A DNA stretch of 64,000 nucleotides. Origin: Candidatus Gastranaerophilales bacterium. Lineage in GTDB: Bacteria > Cyanobacteriota > Vampirovibrionia > Gastranaerophilales > Gastranaerophilaceae. Every line of letters begins with the position of its first letter. The stretch's first letter is position 1. Below, one piece after another: positions 1 through 7,579 of this stretch. The position numbers and the translations under genes were made by a program. The notes below the pieces were generated by a model. That model worked only from the letters and a program-made list of their open reading frames with translations, was not told where the DNA came from and ran no database searches. The stretch covers positions 1 to 64,000 of the forward strand of contig CALVHA010000009.1 in assembly GCA_944327255.1 (NCBI GenBank). Reading direction: 5' to 3'.

Positions 1-294
1 GAAATGCCTTGGGAAGAACGTCATTGGAAAGATCATGAATGTATCATGAATATTATTGAAAATGAAATTATTCCTACATACTATGAAAACAAAACCGAAT
101 GGGCTCGTCTAATGAGACAAGCAATCAGAACATCTGAAGCTTACTTCAATTCAGACAGAATGGTTATTGAGTACTACAACAGACTATATAAACCAATTGC
201 ACACGATGATGCAAGTACAGGCGAAACTAAAAAAGAAATGAAAATTTCTGAAACTCCTACATTTGATGCTTGGACTTTCTCAAATATTAAGTAG
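1..294 (+). CDS. glgP: alpha-glucan (glycogen) phosphorylase, C-terminal fragment
   Basis: The window begins inside this gene; the in-frame codon GAA is at 1-3 and the stop at 292-294, leaving 97 residues. The segment with W, then RMVIEYYNRLYKP, matches the last helices of glycogen/starch phosphorylases (GT35), which release glucose-1-phosphate from alpha-1,4-glucans. The short alpha-glucan phosphorylase subfamily ends in this way. The catalytic Lys-PLP site would lie upstream and cannot be seen. A strong terminator follows directly. The family call rests on the C-terminal pattern only. Confidence 0.7.
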   Translation, partial: EMPWEERHWKDHECIMNIIENEIIPTYYENKTEWARLMRQAIRTSEAYFNSDRMVIEYYNRLYKPIAHDDASTGETKKEMKISETPTFDAWTFSNIK

Positions 295-315
295 TTGGTA
301 TATAAGTACACCTAA

Positions 316-345
316 AAGCGGAATCCGAAAGGGTTCCGCTTTTTT
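316..345 (+). terminator. rho-independent terminator after glgP
   Basis: An 11-bp stem (AAGCGGAATCC, with one G-U pair) closes a GAAA tetraloop and is followed by a T run. It separates glgP from recG. Confidence 0.93.
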
Positions 346-354
346 ATAACTTTA

Positions 355-363
355 TGTTAAAAT
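355..363 (+). promoter_or_regulatory. extended -10 promoter of recG, predicted leaderless
   Basis: TG-T-TAAAAT is an extended -10. It ends 6 bp before the recG ATG at 370, so a start site at normal distance falls on the A of the ATG. No Shine-Dalgarno sequence is present. No good -35 is visible, as expected for an extended -10. Confidence 0.6.
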
Positions 364-369
364 CAAATT

Positions 370-2751
370 ATGATAGAAAACTTGGAGCAGCTCAGACGGG
401 CAATTGATGTGGAGGTAAAGCACAGATATATTGATATCAGAGGAAAGTCACAATGCTTTTCTTCTTTTATATGCTGTGAAGCAAAAAAATATTATAAAGA
501 ATCCAAGAAAAATCCTAAATGGGCGGTTTTAGTTGAAACTTTTGAACACTATCCGTTTGCATCAGTCCCAGAAAGGCGCCGAGCAATAAATCTTCTGGTA
601 AAAATTATTAAATCAGAAATTGAAACATCAAAGAATAGTAACCCGGAAAAGGAAGCAGAAACACCTAAAAATCCGAGCGAAGTTGATGTTATGTATGTAA
701 AAGGTGTAGGGCCAAAAGTTGCGTATATGCTTAACAAGCTAGGAATTTATACTGCAAATGATTTAATTTGTTATTTCCCAAGAAAACACGTTGATTACTC
801 TTCAAGAACACCTATTAGAAATTTAAAAGAAGGGGATACAACAACGATTTTCGGGTATATAACAGGAGTTTCCATATATAATTCACAAAAGGGGCTCTCA
901 ATTACTCGAGTTCAGGTCGCTGATGATAGCGGAAAGATTGAATTAACGTTCTTCAATGCCAAAGCAAATAGATTTGTGCAAGAGCGAATGCGCTCTCAAT
1001 TCCCTAAAAATGCAGGAATAATGATCTCAGGAACAGTAAAACGAGACAGTTACACAAATAAATTAACCTTTGATAAACCTACATACTCAATTATGACAGG
1101 AGAGTTTTTAACTGGAGAAAAAACAAACCTCAACATTGCAAGAATTGTCCCCGTTTATACAGTATGTGAAAATTTAAACATAAAAACACTACGAAAAGCA
1201 ATCTTTAACGCGATTGAGCTGTATAAAAATTATATTGTAAACATAATTCCTGACGAAATAATGAGGCGTCTTGGATTAATGGATAAAAGGACAGCCGTTG
1301 AGCAGATCCACTTTCCTGAAACTATGGACAAGTTAGAACAAGCAAGGTTTACACTTGTATTTGAGGAGCTCTTTTTACTACAACTGAAACTTGTAAGGTT
1401 AAGAGAAGAAAACAGTCATCAATCAGCTTTAACTTTAAAAATAGAAGGAAACGGGCTTGTGCAAAAATTTATAAAAAGCCTTCCATTTGAGCTGACCGGC
1501 GGACAGAAGAAGGCGGTTAATGAAATTTTAAGCGACTTAAACTCAGATAAACCAATGGCAAGACTTTTACAAGGAGATGTTGGGAGTGGGAAAACAGTAG
1601 TAGCCTGTATTATGCTCCTTGCCGGAGTTGAAAATGGTTATCAGGGAGCATTAATGGCTCCTACAGAAATTCTGGCTCAACAGCATTACAACAATCTTGT
1701 TCAATGGCTTACACCGCTTGGATTAAGTGTTGGATTATTTTTAGGTTCACAAGGGAAAAGAGTTAGGGAAAAATTTCGGCAAGATTTAAGAAATGGTCAG
1801 ACAAATATTGCGGTCGGAACACACGCACTTATTCAAGATGGAATTGATTTTAACAACCTAGGTGCAATTGTTGTTGACGAGCAACATAGATTCGGAGTAA
1901 AACAGAGAAACATTTTAAAGAAAAAATCCAACAACCCACAAATGCTCACAATGACTGCAACACCTATTCCGAGAACTCTTGCAATGACAGTACATGGAGA
2001 TTTAGACCTTACTATTATTGACGAACTGCCTAAAGGTCGTCTACCTATAAAAACTTCGCTTACGAGCTCACACAGAGGGGTATATGAGCTTATGGAACGA
2101 GAAATCAGAAATGGACGTCAGGTTTATGTTGTTTACCCGTTGATTGAAGAGAGCGAAACTCTTTCGGCAAAAGCTGCAACAATTGAAGCTGAAAAGCTTC
2201 AAAATGAAATTTTCCCGCAATTCAAAATAGGGTTATTACACGGCAAACTTAAAAATGATGAAAAAGAACAGGTTATGGATGACTTTAAGAATAAAAAATA
2301 CGATATTCTTGTATCCACAACTGTTGTTGAAGTTGGTGTAGATGTACCAAATGCAACTGTAATGATAATTGAAAATGCGGAGCGTTTTGGATTATCACAA
2401 CTACATCAGCTTAGAGGACGCGTAGGAAGAAGTGCACTACAATCATACTGTGTTCTTGTAACTGCATCAAAATCTCAAGAAACCAGAGAGAGATTAAATA
2501 TAATGACTCAAACAAATGACGGATTTGTCATTGCCGAAAAAGATCTTCAACTTAGGGGGCCTGGCGAATTTTTAGGAACAAGGCAGAGCGGGCTACCCGA
2601 CCTAATTTTATCGGATATTGTTAAAGATGCAAAAATCTTAGAACTAGCACGAAATGAAGCCATTAACCTTGTAAAAAGCGGAAAAGTAGATGATTATCCA
2701 CTATTAGAAAAGGTCACTTCACTTAAAATGTTCAGCGGTTTAGAAATATAA
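370..2751 (+). CDS. recG: ATP-dependent DNA helicase RecG
   Basis: RecG remodels stalled replication forks and branch-migrates Holliday junctions. Visible features are the wedge-domain start with GVGPKVAYMLNKLGI near residue 112, Walker A GDVGSGKT at 402-409, DEQH box at 503-506, TATPIPRTLAMT (motif III), and the helicase motif VI region QLRGRVGRS followed by the RecG C-terminus. At 793 residues it is about 100 longer than the usual ~690. The extra part is an N-terminal helical extension before the wedge domain, as also found in cyanobacterial RecG. All helicase motifs are intact. The start is supported by the -10 placed 6 bp upstream, giving a probable leaderless mRNA. Confidence 0.97.
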   Translation: MIENLEQLRRAIDVEVKHRYIDIRGKSQCFSSFICCEAKKYYKESKKNPKWAVLVETFEHYPFASVPERRRAINLLVKIIKSEIETSKNSNPEKEAETPKNPSEVDVMYVKGVGPKVAYMLNKLGIYTANDLICYFPRKHVDYSSRTPIRNLKEGDTTTIFGYITGVSIYNSQKGLSITRVQVADDSGKIELTFFNAKANRFVQERMRSQFPKNAGIMISGTVKRDSYTNKLTFDKPTYSIMTGEFLTGEKTNLNIARIVPVYTVCENLNIKTLRKAIFNAIELYKNYIVNIIPDEIMRRLGLMDKRTAVEQIHFPETMDKLEQARFTLVFEELFLLQLKLVRLREENSHQSALTLKIEGNGLVQKFIKSLPFELTGGQKKAVNEILSDLNSDKPMARLLQGDVGSGKTVVACIMLLAGVENGYQGALMAPTEILAQQHYNNLVQWLTPLGLSVGLFLGSQGKRVREKFRQDLRNGQTNIAVGTHALIQDGIDFNNLGAIVVDEQHRFGVKQRNILKKKSNNPQMLTMTATPIPRTLAMTVHGDLDLTIIDELPKGRLPIKTSLTSSHRGVYELMEREIRNGRQVYVVYPLIEESETLSAKAATIEAEKLQNEIFPQFKIGLLHGKLKNDEKEQVMDDFKNKKYDILVSTTVVEVGVDVPNATVMIIENAERFGLSQLHQLRGRVGRSALQSYCVLVTASKSQETRERLNIMTQTNDGFVIAEKDLQLRGPGEFLGTRQSGLPDLILSDIVKDAKILELARNEAINLVKSGKVDDYPLLEKVTSLKMFSGLEI

Positions 2752-2757
2752 AGTTTT

Positions 2758-2812
2758 GTTAAGCTAAATTATAGAAAAAAGGCAATTATGCAAATCATAT
2801 ATACTTTATATA
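2758..2812 (+). promoter_or_regulatory. shared three-box promoter, copy 1
   Basis: GTTA (2758-2761), 20 bp, GCAATT (2782-2787), 17 bp, TTTATATA (2805-2812). The same order and the exact 17-bp second spacer recur before seven other genes here (near 6.7, 11.3, 32.1, 44.3, 45.2, 54.3 and 61.0 kb). It ends 29 bp before the start codon of the next gene. Confidence 0.55.
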
Positions 2813-2841
2813 TTTAGAGAGTAAGTATAAAGGGTACAAAT

Positions 2842-3189
2842 ATGGTTCCAAAATGTCTATTTATGCAGCCTGGATCAATAGGGCGCACAAGAAGCAATCA
2901 CACAACTTATATTCAGAATAATTTTTACGGTGGAGGTCGTCCGCAAAATATCTGGACATATAGACCACCTTGCCAGCCACCTGTATATTGTGCACCATCA
3001 TATAGTTTCGGGATTCCGTCATTTCTCCCGCCGTATGCTCAGAATGCGGTAACTCGATTTGTCGGATTTAACCTGCTTAACGGAATATTTAATTTTACTA
3101 AGCAGGCCACAACAACTCCACCTGCAACAATTCCTGACAGTAGTGTGACTACCTCAGAATTAGATGAAGTTAATAATCGGTATACTTAG
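2842..3189 (+). CDS. small Pro/Tyr-rich protein of unknown function
   Basis: I do not recognise this 115-residue protein. It has an N-terminal basic stretch, then YIQNNFYGGGRPQNIW, then a region rich in Pro, Tyr and Cys (RPPCQPPVYCAPSYSFGIPSFLPPYA). A Thr/Pro-rich tail follows. The Pro/Tyr/Gly composition resembles the N-terminal part of the EF-hand protein at 32170-32970. No signal peptide or clear membrane helix is seen. AAAGGG lies upstream as a ribosome binding site. It is preceded by the shared three-box promoter, linking it in regulation to other orphan proteins in the window. Its stop overlaps the convergent VWA gene by 4 bp. Confidence 0.72.
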   Translation: MVPKCLFMQPGSIGRTRSNHTTYIQNNFYGGGRPQNIWTYRPPCQPPVYCAPSYSFGIPSFLPPYAQNAVTRFVGFNLLNGIFNFTKQATTTPPATIPDSSVTTSELDEVNNRYT

Positions 3190-3902
3190 CGATAATTTGG
3201 GATAATTTTAGCCTCAACCTCTTTTGAAACATTTGTACTGCTGTTCAAGCTTCTTGCAAGCTCCGCAGCAGTGTTTGCCGTATAAAATTTTCCTCCAGTC
3301 ACAAGAGATGTGCACTGAAGTTGATCCAAATCATCTTGATCTTTAATATTAAAAGCAATAACATCAATAGTTACGTCTTTTCTGATTTTAATAAGCTCCA
3401 TCACATATTTGCAAGGGCTTTCATCACAATTTTCACCACCATCAGTCAACAGTATAATATGTTTTTTCCCAGAAAAACCCATAAAATCATACTGTACTGC
3501 CTGTTTTAATGAATAAGTAATCGGAGTCATCCCTCTTGGGTGAGTCTGAGAAAGTGCCGCATTAATTGACGAAGCATTAGAACTTCCTATCGGCACAAGA
3601 AGAGAAGAGGCTTTACAAGAATCAAAAGGCGTGAAGCCCATTCTATGTCCATATACTCTAAGTCCTATAAAACTGTTTGGATTTATGGATGGGAGCATTT
3701 GCTTCATAGTATCAAGCATCATTTCAACTTTACTTTGTCCGTCAAGATATTCAGACATAGAGTTTGAAAAATCAAGAATAAAAAGAGTTCTTTCTCCCTC
3801 CTGAGGCATTGCAGCATAATTATCTGGTCTGTGAACTCTGTAATTGTCAGCACAAACGGGTAGTGCTAATAATAATAAAATTATTAATAATAATCTTTTC
3901 AT
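3186..3902 (-). CDS. secreted or periplasmic VWA-domain protein
   Basis: A von Willebrand factor A domain protein, probably exported. From the ATG at 3902 (238 residues) it starts MKRLLLIILLLLALPVCA, a clear signal peptide. The metal-ion-dependent adhesion site DxSxS is at residues 44-48 (DFSNS), and LLTDGGENC follows later as in other bacterial VWA proteins. The frame stays open upstream to 3971, which would overlap ldcA and bury the signal peptide. The -10 TATAAT ends 6 bp from the 3902 ATG, which favours that start and a leaderless mRNA. The ligand or partner cannot be told from the sequence. Confidence 0.85.
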   Translation of the reverse strand: MKRLLLIILLLLALPVCADNYRVHRPDNYAAMPQEGERTLFILDFSNSMSEYLDGQSKVEMMLDTMKQMLPSINPNSFIGLRVYGHRMGFTPFDSCKASSLLVPIGSSNASSINAALSQTHPRGMTPITYSLKQAVQYDFMGFSGKKHIILLTDGGENCDESPCKYVMELIKIRKDVTIDVIAFNIKDQDDLDQLQCTSLVTGGKFYTANTAAELARSLNSSTNVSKEVEAKIIPNYR

Positions 3903-3908
3903 AAGATT

Positions 3909-3914
3909 ATTATA
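3909..3914 (-). promoter_or_regulatory. -10 box of the VWA gene, predicted leaderless
   Basis: On the minus strand TATAAT is followed by six bases (AATCTT) and then ATG at 3902. No Shine-Dalgarno sequence is present. No convincing -35 is seen. Confidence 0.5.
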
Positions 3915-3948
3915 ATAATATAAATAAAAACAACCATTAGCCAGCTGA

Positions 3949-4827
3949 TTAATACACTGAAAGCCCACCATCTAAAAGAGCATAAGCTCCATATGGAAGC
4001 GTTTGTTTTTCTTCCGCATGCGTAAATTTAAAACCGCCGTAAGCAGGTACATTAAGGATATTGGCAGTTTCAATTAGAAGTTCTTGCAGCCATTTATCAT
4101 CATCCACTCCAGTAAATTCTCCAAAAGCTATTCCTTGTATATTTTTACGGAATTTCTTAATATTTATAAGTTGATTAAGCATCTTATCAAGTTTATAAAC
4201 AGGCTCGTTAACATCTTCCGCAAAGAAAATAAAACCCTCGTCCGGGATAAAATCAATTCCGCAAAGTGATACAAGCGTTGAAAGATTTCCGCCAAAAGTT
4301 ATCCCTTCTGCTTTCCCTTCTATATAAGTATCTTTAGACATATAAAAATCATTTTCACCACTCAAAACCTTAAAAAACGATTTTTCAGTTAAATGATTTG
4401 GCGCAAGGCAGGAAAAATCACTTGCAGCCATTGGAGAAGAATAAGTTATCAAATCAGCATGTTTCAAAAACATTGCAGACAATGCAGTTACATCAGAGTA
4501 ACCACAAAATATTTTGGGATTACTGCGGATTATTTCAAAATCAATAAGTTTAATAAGACGAATAGCACCATAACCGCCTCTTGCACAAACTATTGCCTTA
4601 ACCTCTTCATCAGCAAAAGCACAGTGCAAATCTTCAGCCCTCTTTGAGTCATCACCTGCGAGATATCTCTCAGAAGCAAAGATATTTTTGCCAAGCTTAA
4701 CTCTATATCCCATATTTTCAAAATATTTTTTAGCTCGCATTATGGGCTCAAATTCTACAGCTCCAGAAGGAGCAATAATTGCTATGGTATCACCCTTATG
4801 CAGAGGATTCGGTTTAAGTAAATTCAT
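3949..4827 (-). CDS. ldcA: LD-carboxypeptidase (peptidase family S66)
   Basis: LdcA removes the terminal D-Ala from murein tetrapeptides during peptidoglycan recycling in the cytoplasm. The family's nucleophile motif is seen at GYSD (Ser111), after the RGGYG loop. The catalytic Glu (Glu204, in FFAEDVNEPVYKLDKML) and His (His270, in FTHAEEKQTLPYG) are also present. At 292 residues it has the usual length. It is divergent from dnaX, with only 40 bp between the starts, and lies upstream of the VWA gene on the same strand. No signal peptide is seen, consistent with a cytosolic role. Confidence 0.93.
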   Translation of the reverse strand: MNLLKPNPLHKGDTIAIIAPSGAVEFEPIMRAKKYFENMGYRVKLGKNIFASERYLAGDDSKRAEDLHCAFADEEVKAIVCARGGYGAIRLIKLIDFEIIRSNPKIFCGYSDVTALSAMFLKHADLITYSSPMAASDFSCLAPNHLTEKSFFKVLSGENDFYMSKDTYIEGKAEGITFGGNLSTLVSLCGIDFIPDEGFIFFAEDVNEPVYKLDKMLNQLINIKKFRKNIQGIAFGEFTGVDDDKWLQELLIETANILNVPAYGGFKFTHAEEKQTLPYGAYALLDGGLSVY

Positions 4828-4852
4828 AAATTATCCTTTTTTAATTCTCTTC

Positions 4853-4861
4853 TGTTATAAT
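4853..4861 (+). promoter_or_regulatory. extended -10 promoter of dnaX, predicted leaderless
   Basis: TG-T-TATAAT is a perfect extended -10. It ends six bases before the tandem ATG ATG at 4868-4873, with no Shine-Dalgarno sequence between. Confidence 0.65.
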
Positions 4862-4867
4862 ATTACT

Positions 4868-6679
4868 ATGATGAATGAAAAATATACACCGTTATACAGG
4901 AAATATCGTCCGCAAAGATTAGAAGAAATTGTCGGGCAGGAACATATAAAAAAAGCACTTACGAATGCGATTTCAATGAACAAGATATCGCATGCATATC
5001 TATTTACAGGACCTAGAGGGACAGGAAAGACTTCAACTGCAAGAATTTTCGCAAAATCTTTAAACTGTAAAGAGGGACCGACAATCACTCCCTGTGGAGT
5101 ATGCGAAAATTGTGTTGATATAACTAACTCTGTCCCTATGGATGTTATTGAAATAGATGCTGCAAGCAACAGAAAAGTCGAAGATGCACAAAATATTCTT
5201 GAAAAAGTAATGTATGCACCTGTCAACAGTCGATACAAAATCTATATAATAGACGAAGTTCATATGCTTTCGAATACTGCATTCAACGCACTTTTAAAAA
5301 CGCTTGAAGAACCGCCTAAAAATGTTATATTTATACTTGCAACAACTGAGGTTCATAAGGTTCTTGACACAATAAAAAGCCGCTGCCAAAGATTTGACTT
5401 CAGAAGAATCACGACTGACGATATTGTAAAACACCTCAGATATATCTCTGATAAAGAAGGAATTAATATAACGGATGATGCACTCTTTACGATTGCCAAA
5501 AACTCGGCAGGCGGAATGAGAGATAGTATTGCACTTCTGGATCAACTAAGTATTCTGGATGGAGAAGAGGCAATTTCTACAGACGATATAAATAACTTGC
5601 TCGGAAGAATTTCATTTGATACGCTGCACAATCTGGCAGAAGCGATTGTTAATTCTACTCCGCAGGATGCTATAGAAGTTCTGGAAAAAATATATAATTC
5701 AGGGAATGAACCAACTCAAATTTTAACTAATTTGCTAGATTATTTAAAAAATCTTTTAATAGTAAAAAATTGTAAACCTGAAATTATATTTGAACTTACA
5801 CAACTGAATGAAACTCAAATAAAGGAACTCAATACACAGGCAGACAAACTTGAAACACATCAAATTACTTTTTTGATTGATAAAACATCTTCATATATAA
5901 AAGAAGTGAAATCTACAAACAATCCTCGTCTGTGGCTTGAAGTAGGGATAATAGACCTTGCCAATTTAACTGAAAACTCAACACTTCTGGCATTGCAAGA
6001 AAGAATTATCAGACTGGAAAGCGGAACAACTATAATTCAACCTGCATACAAGGGACCTTCCGCTCCTAAAATTGAAGTAACAAAACACGTTGAACCAGCA
6101 GTTAAAACTGAAACAACACAAATTGAGATAAAGCAACCTGAATCAAATCATACTCAAACTGAAAAACAAGAAGAAGATTTTTCTCCGATGCCGACAACAA
6201 AACATGCTGAAGGAAATGACTTAGGAGCTTTGTGGGGACAATTATTGAATAATATTCAATCTGCCCCGACTCGAGCACTCTTGAAACAATGGGCAAATCC
6301 GATAAAAATTGAGACAGATGAAGTTATACTAACAATGAAAAACGAACTGCTTTTAAATCAATTTGTATCTGGAAATAAAAAGAAAATTCTTACAGAAGCA
6401 GTTGACGAACTCTTCGGTCAAACGAATTCAAATATTATAGTAAGACTTCCTCAACCTGGAGATGAACCTGTAAAACCACAAACAATTCCAACTCCCAGGC
6501 AAGTAACAAGCAAACCGCCTCTCATTGAAGAAGACCCTTTTTCTAATAAAGAAGAGGTTGAAGAAGCAAAAGAGGAAATAAAAGCAGACGAGAAACCTGC
6601 TAAACAGAATATAAATACAAATAATTCAGATCAAGTTAATATGATTTTAGACCTGTTTGACGGAAAAATAATTAATTAA
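4868..6679 (+). CDS. dnaX: DNA polymerase III subunit gamma/tau
   Basis: Clamp-loader ATPase of the replicative polymerase. From the ATG at 4868 it has 603 residues and begins with the typical YRKYRP..EEIVGQEH. Walker A GPRGTGKT is at 48-55. The zinc module is C67, C76, C79, C82. DEVHMLS (Walker B), the SRC motif with arginine finger, and a long tau-like C-terminal half with a Pro/Glu/Lys-rich linker follow. The frame is open upstream to 4688, but that would run through ldcA and past the promoter. Two ATGs stand in tandem; 4871 is equally possible. The acidic segment near 560-585 looks like a linker to a final peptide. Confidence 0.96.
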   Translation: MMNEKYTPLYRKYRPQRLEEIVGQEHIKKALTNAISMNKISHAYLFTGPRGTGKTSTARIFAKSLNCKEGPTITPCGVCENCVDITNSVPMDVIEIDAASNRKVEDAQNILEKVMYAPVNSRYKIYIIDEVHMLSNTAFNALLKTLEEPPKNVIFILATTEVHKVLDTIKSRCQRFDFRRITTDDIVKHLRYISDKEGINITDDALFTIAKNSAGGMRDSIALLDQLSILDGEEAISTDDINNLLGRISFDTLHNLAEAIVNSTPQDAIEVLEKIYNSGNEPTQILTNLLDYLKNLLIVKNCKPEIIFELTQLNETQIKELNTQADKLETHQITFLIDKTSSYIKEVKSTNNPRLWLEVGIIDLANLTENSTLLALQERIIRLESGTTIIQPAYKGPSAPKIEVTKHVEPAVKTETTQIEIKQPESNHTQTEKQEEDFSPMPTTKHAEGNDLGALWGQLLNNIQSAPTRALLKQWANPIKIETDEVILTMKNELLLNQFVSGNKKKILTEAVDELFGQTNSNIIVRLPQPGDEPVKPQTIPTPRQVTSKPPLIEEDPFSNKEEVEEAKEEIKADEKPAKQNINTNNSDQVNMILDLFDGKIIN

Positions 6680-6697
6680 AATATAGATTTAACATAT

Positions 6698-6750
6698 GTT
6701 TACATTTATCTTAAAAATGGCAAAAAAGTTGTTTTTATGTTTTATTATAC
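6698..6750 (+). promoter_or_regulatory. shared three-box promoter, copy 2 (weaker match)
   Basis: GTTTA (6698-6702), 17 bp, GCAAAA (6720-6725), 17 bp, TATTATAC (6743-6750). Spacing is the same as in the other copies, but the last two boxes are less similar. It ends just before the 37-bp tandem duplication. Confidence 0.4.
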
Positions 6751-6752
6751 AT

Positions 6753-6826
6753 GTGTAGATAAATATAGGGATTTTTAACATGGTAAAAGGTGTAGATAAA
6801 TATAGGGATTTTTAACATGGTAAAAG
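6753..6826 (+). repeat. perfect 37-bp tandem duplication over the start region of the next gene
   Basis: Bases 6753-6789 and 6790-6826 are identical. Each copy contains the leader, ribosome binding site region and the codons ATG GTA AAA. The first copy therefore creates a small reading frame, ATG at 6780 to TAA at 6813-6815 (MVKGVDKYRDF), ending one base before the real ATG at 6817. The two frames differ by one base. Confidence 0.95.
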
Positions 6827-7446
6827 GTGTAAACAATATTCAAACTAAAAGGATGCAGAAACAAGATACCGCAGGCAGAAATGCCACCATAGCAGGAACA
6901 ATTGGACTTGTAGGCGGGGGAACTGCAGGCTATATGACAAAACAGATTTATAAGGATAATAAGTTTACTGATGAGTTTATAAAAGAAATCGGAAAACAGC
7001 ATATAAATTCTATTGATATAACAAATGATCAAAAAAAATTTCTTAAGGATTTCTTAATAAAAAATAATCCACGGGTAGAGACCATAAAAAAATTCTTAAA
7101 TGATAATAAAGAAAATATTAATGATAAGAAAATATTTGATGAAACAATTGATGACTTTTTAAAAAGATCCGATAATGATATGCTAAACAGGATCAATGAG
7201 TTAAGAGAAGCTTTCTCCGATGAAATTTTGGATGCTATATCGGACTTTTCTGAGTCATTTGATGAAAATAAGAAAAAATTTATATCGTCAGATAAATTTA
7301 AAAACGAAAAAAGTTATCAAACTATATTAAAAGCACAAAAAAACGTCAAAGGGAAAGCCAGTATAATCTGGGGAGTCGCAACAGGTGCAGTTCTCGGCAT
7401 AGGAACTTTTATTGCTTCAAAAGTCGGTAGAAATAAACAGGCTTAA
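6817..7446 (+). CDS. membrane protein of unknown function with two glycine-rich helices
   Basis: I do not recognise this 209-residue protein. A glycine-rich hydrophobic helix is near residues 22-45 (IAGTIGLVGGGTAGYM) and another near 180-203 (IIWGVATGAVLGIGTF). Between them lies a charged, Lys/Asp/Glu-rich helical region of about 130 residues. The topology could be a hairpin with the charged part on one side. ATAGGG serves as ribosome binding site. The start is chosen at the second copy of the 37-bp duplication, because the first ATG runs into a stop after 11 codons. It has a weaker version of the shared three-box promoter. Confidence 0.8.
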   Translation: MVKGVNNIQTKRMQKQDTAGRNATIAGTIGLVGGGTAGYMTKQIYKDNKFTDEFIKEIGKQHINSIDITNDQKKFLKDFLIKNNPRVETIKKFLNDNKENINDKKIFDETIDDFLKRSDNDMLNRINELREAFSDEILDAISDFSESFDENKKKFISSDKFKNEKSYQTILKAQKNVKGKASIIWGVATGAVLGIGTFIASKVGRNKQA

Positions 7447-7466
7447 TTAAAATTAAGAAATTTCAG

Positions 7467-7506
7467 CTAAACGTCACCCTGAACTTATTAGACGGGTGGT
7501 GTTTAG
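7467..7506. repeat. 13-bp imperfect inverted repeat downstream of the 6817 gene
   Basis: CTAAACGTCACCC (7467-7479) can pair along its whole length with GGGTGGTGTTTAG (7494-7506) if two G-U pairs are allowed; the loop is 14 nt. There is no T run, so it is not a canonical terminator. The core CACCCTGAACTT resembles a palindromic intergenic repeat common in several bacterial groups. Confidence 0.5.
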
Positions 7507-7579
7507 TTAGCAGAATTATGATTTTAACTTAGTAATAACGCAGTTGCTTGTTTAATCAATATACTTTTCTTTTAACTAT

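Noticed and set aside
3903..3971. Longer N-terminus of the VWA protein
   Set aside because: It would hide the signal peptide and overlap ldcA; the promoter fits ATG 3902.
4688..4867. Longer N-terminus of DnaX
   Set aside because: It would run antisense through ldcA and across the TATAAT box; the family begins at YRKYRP.
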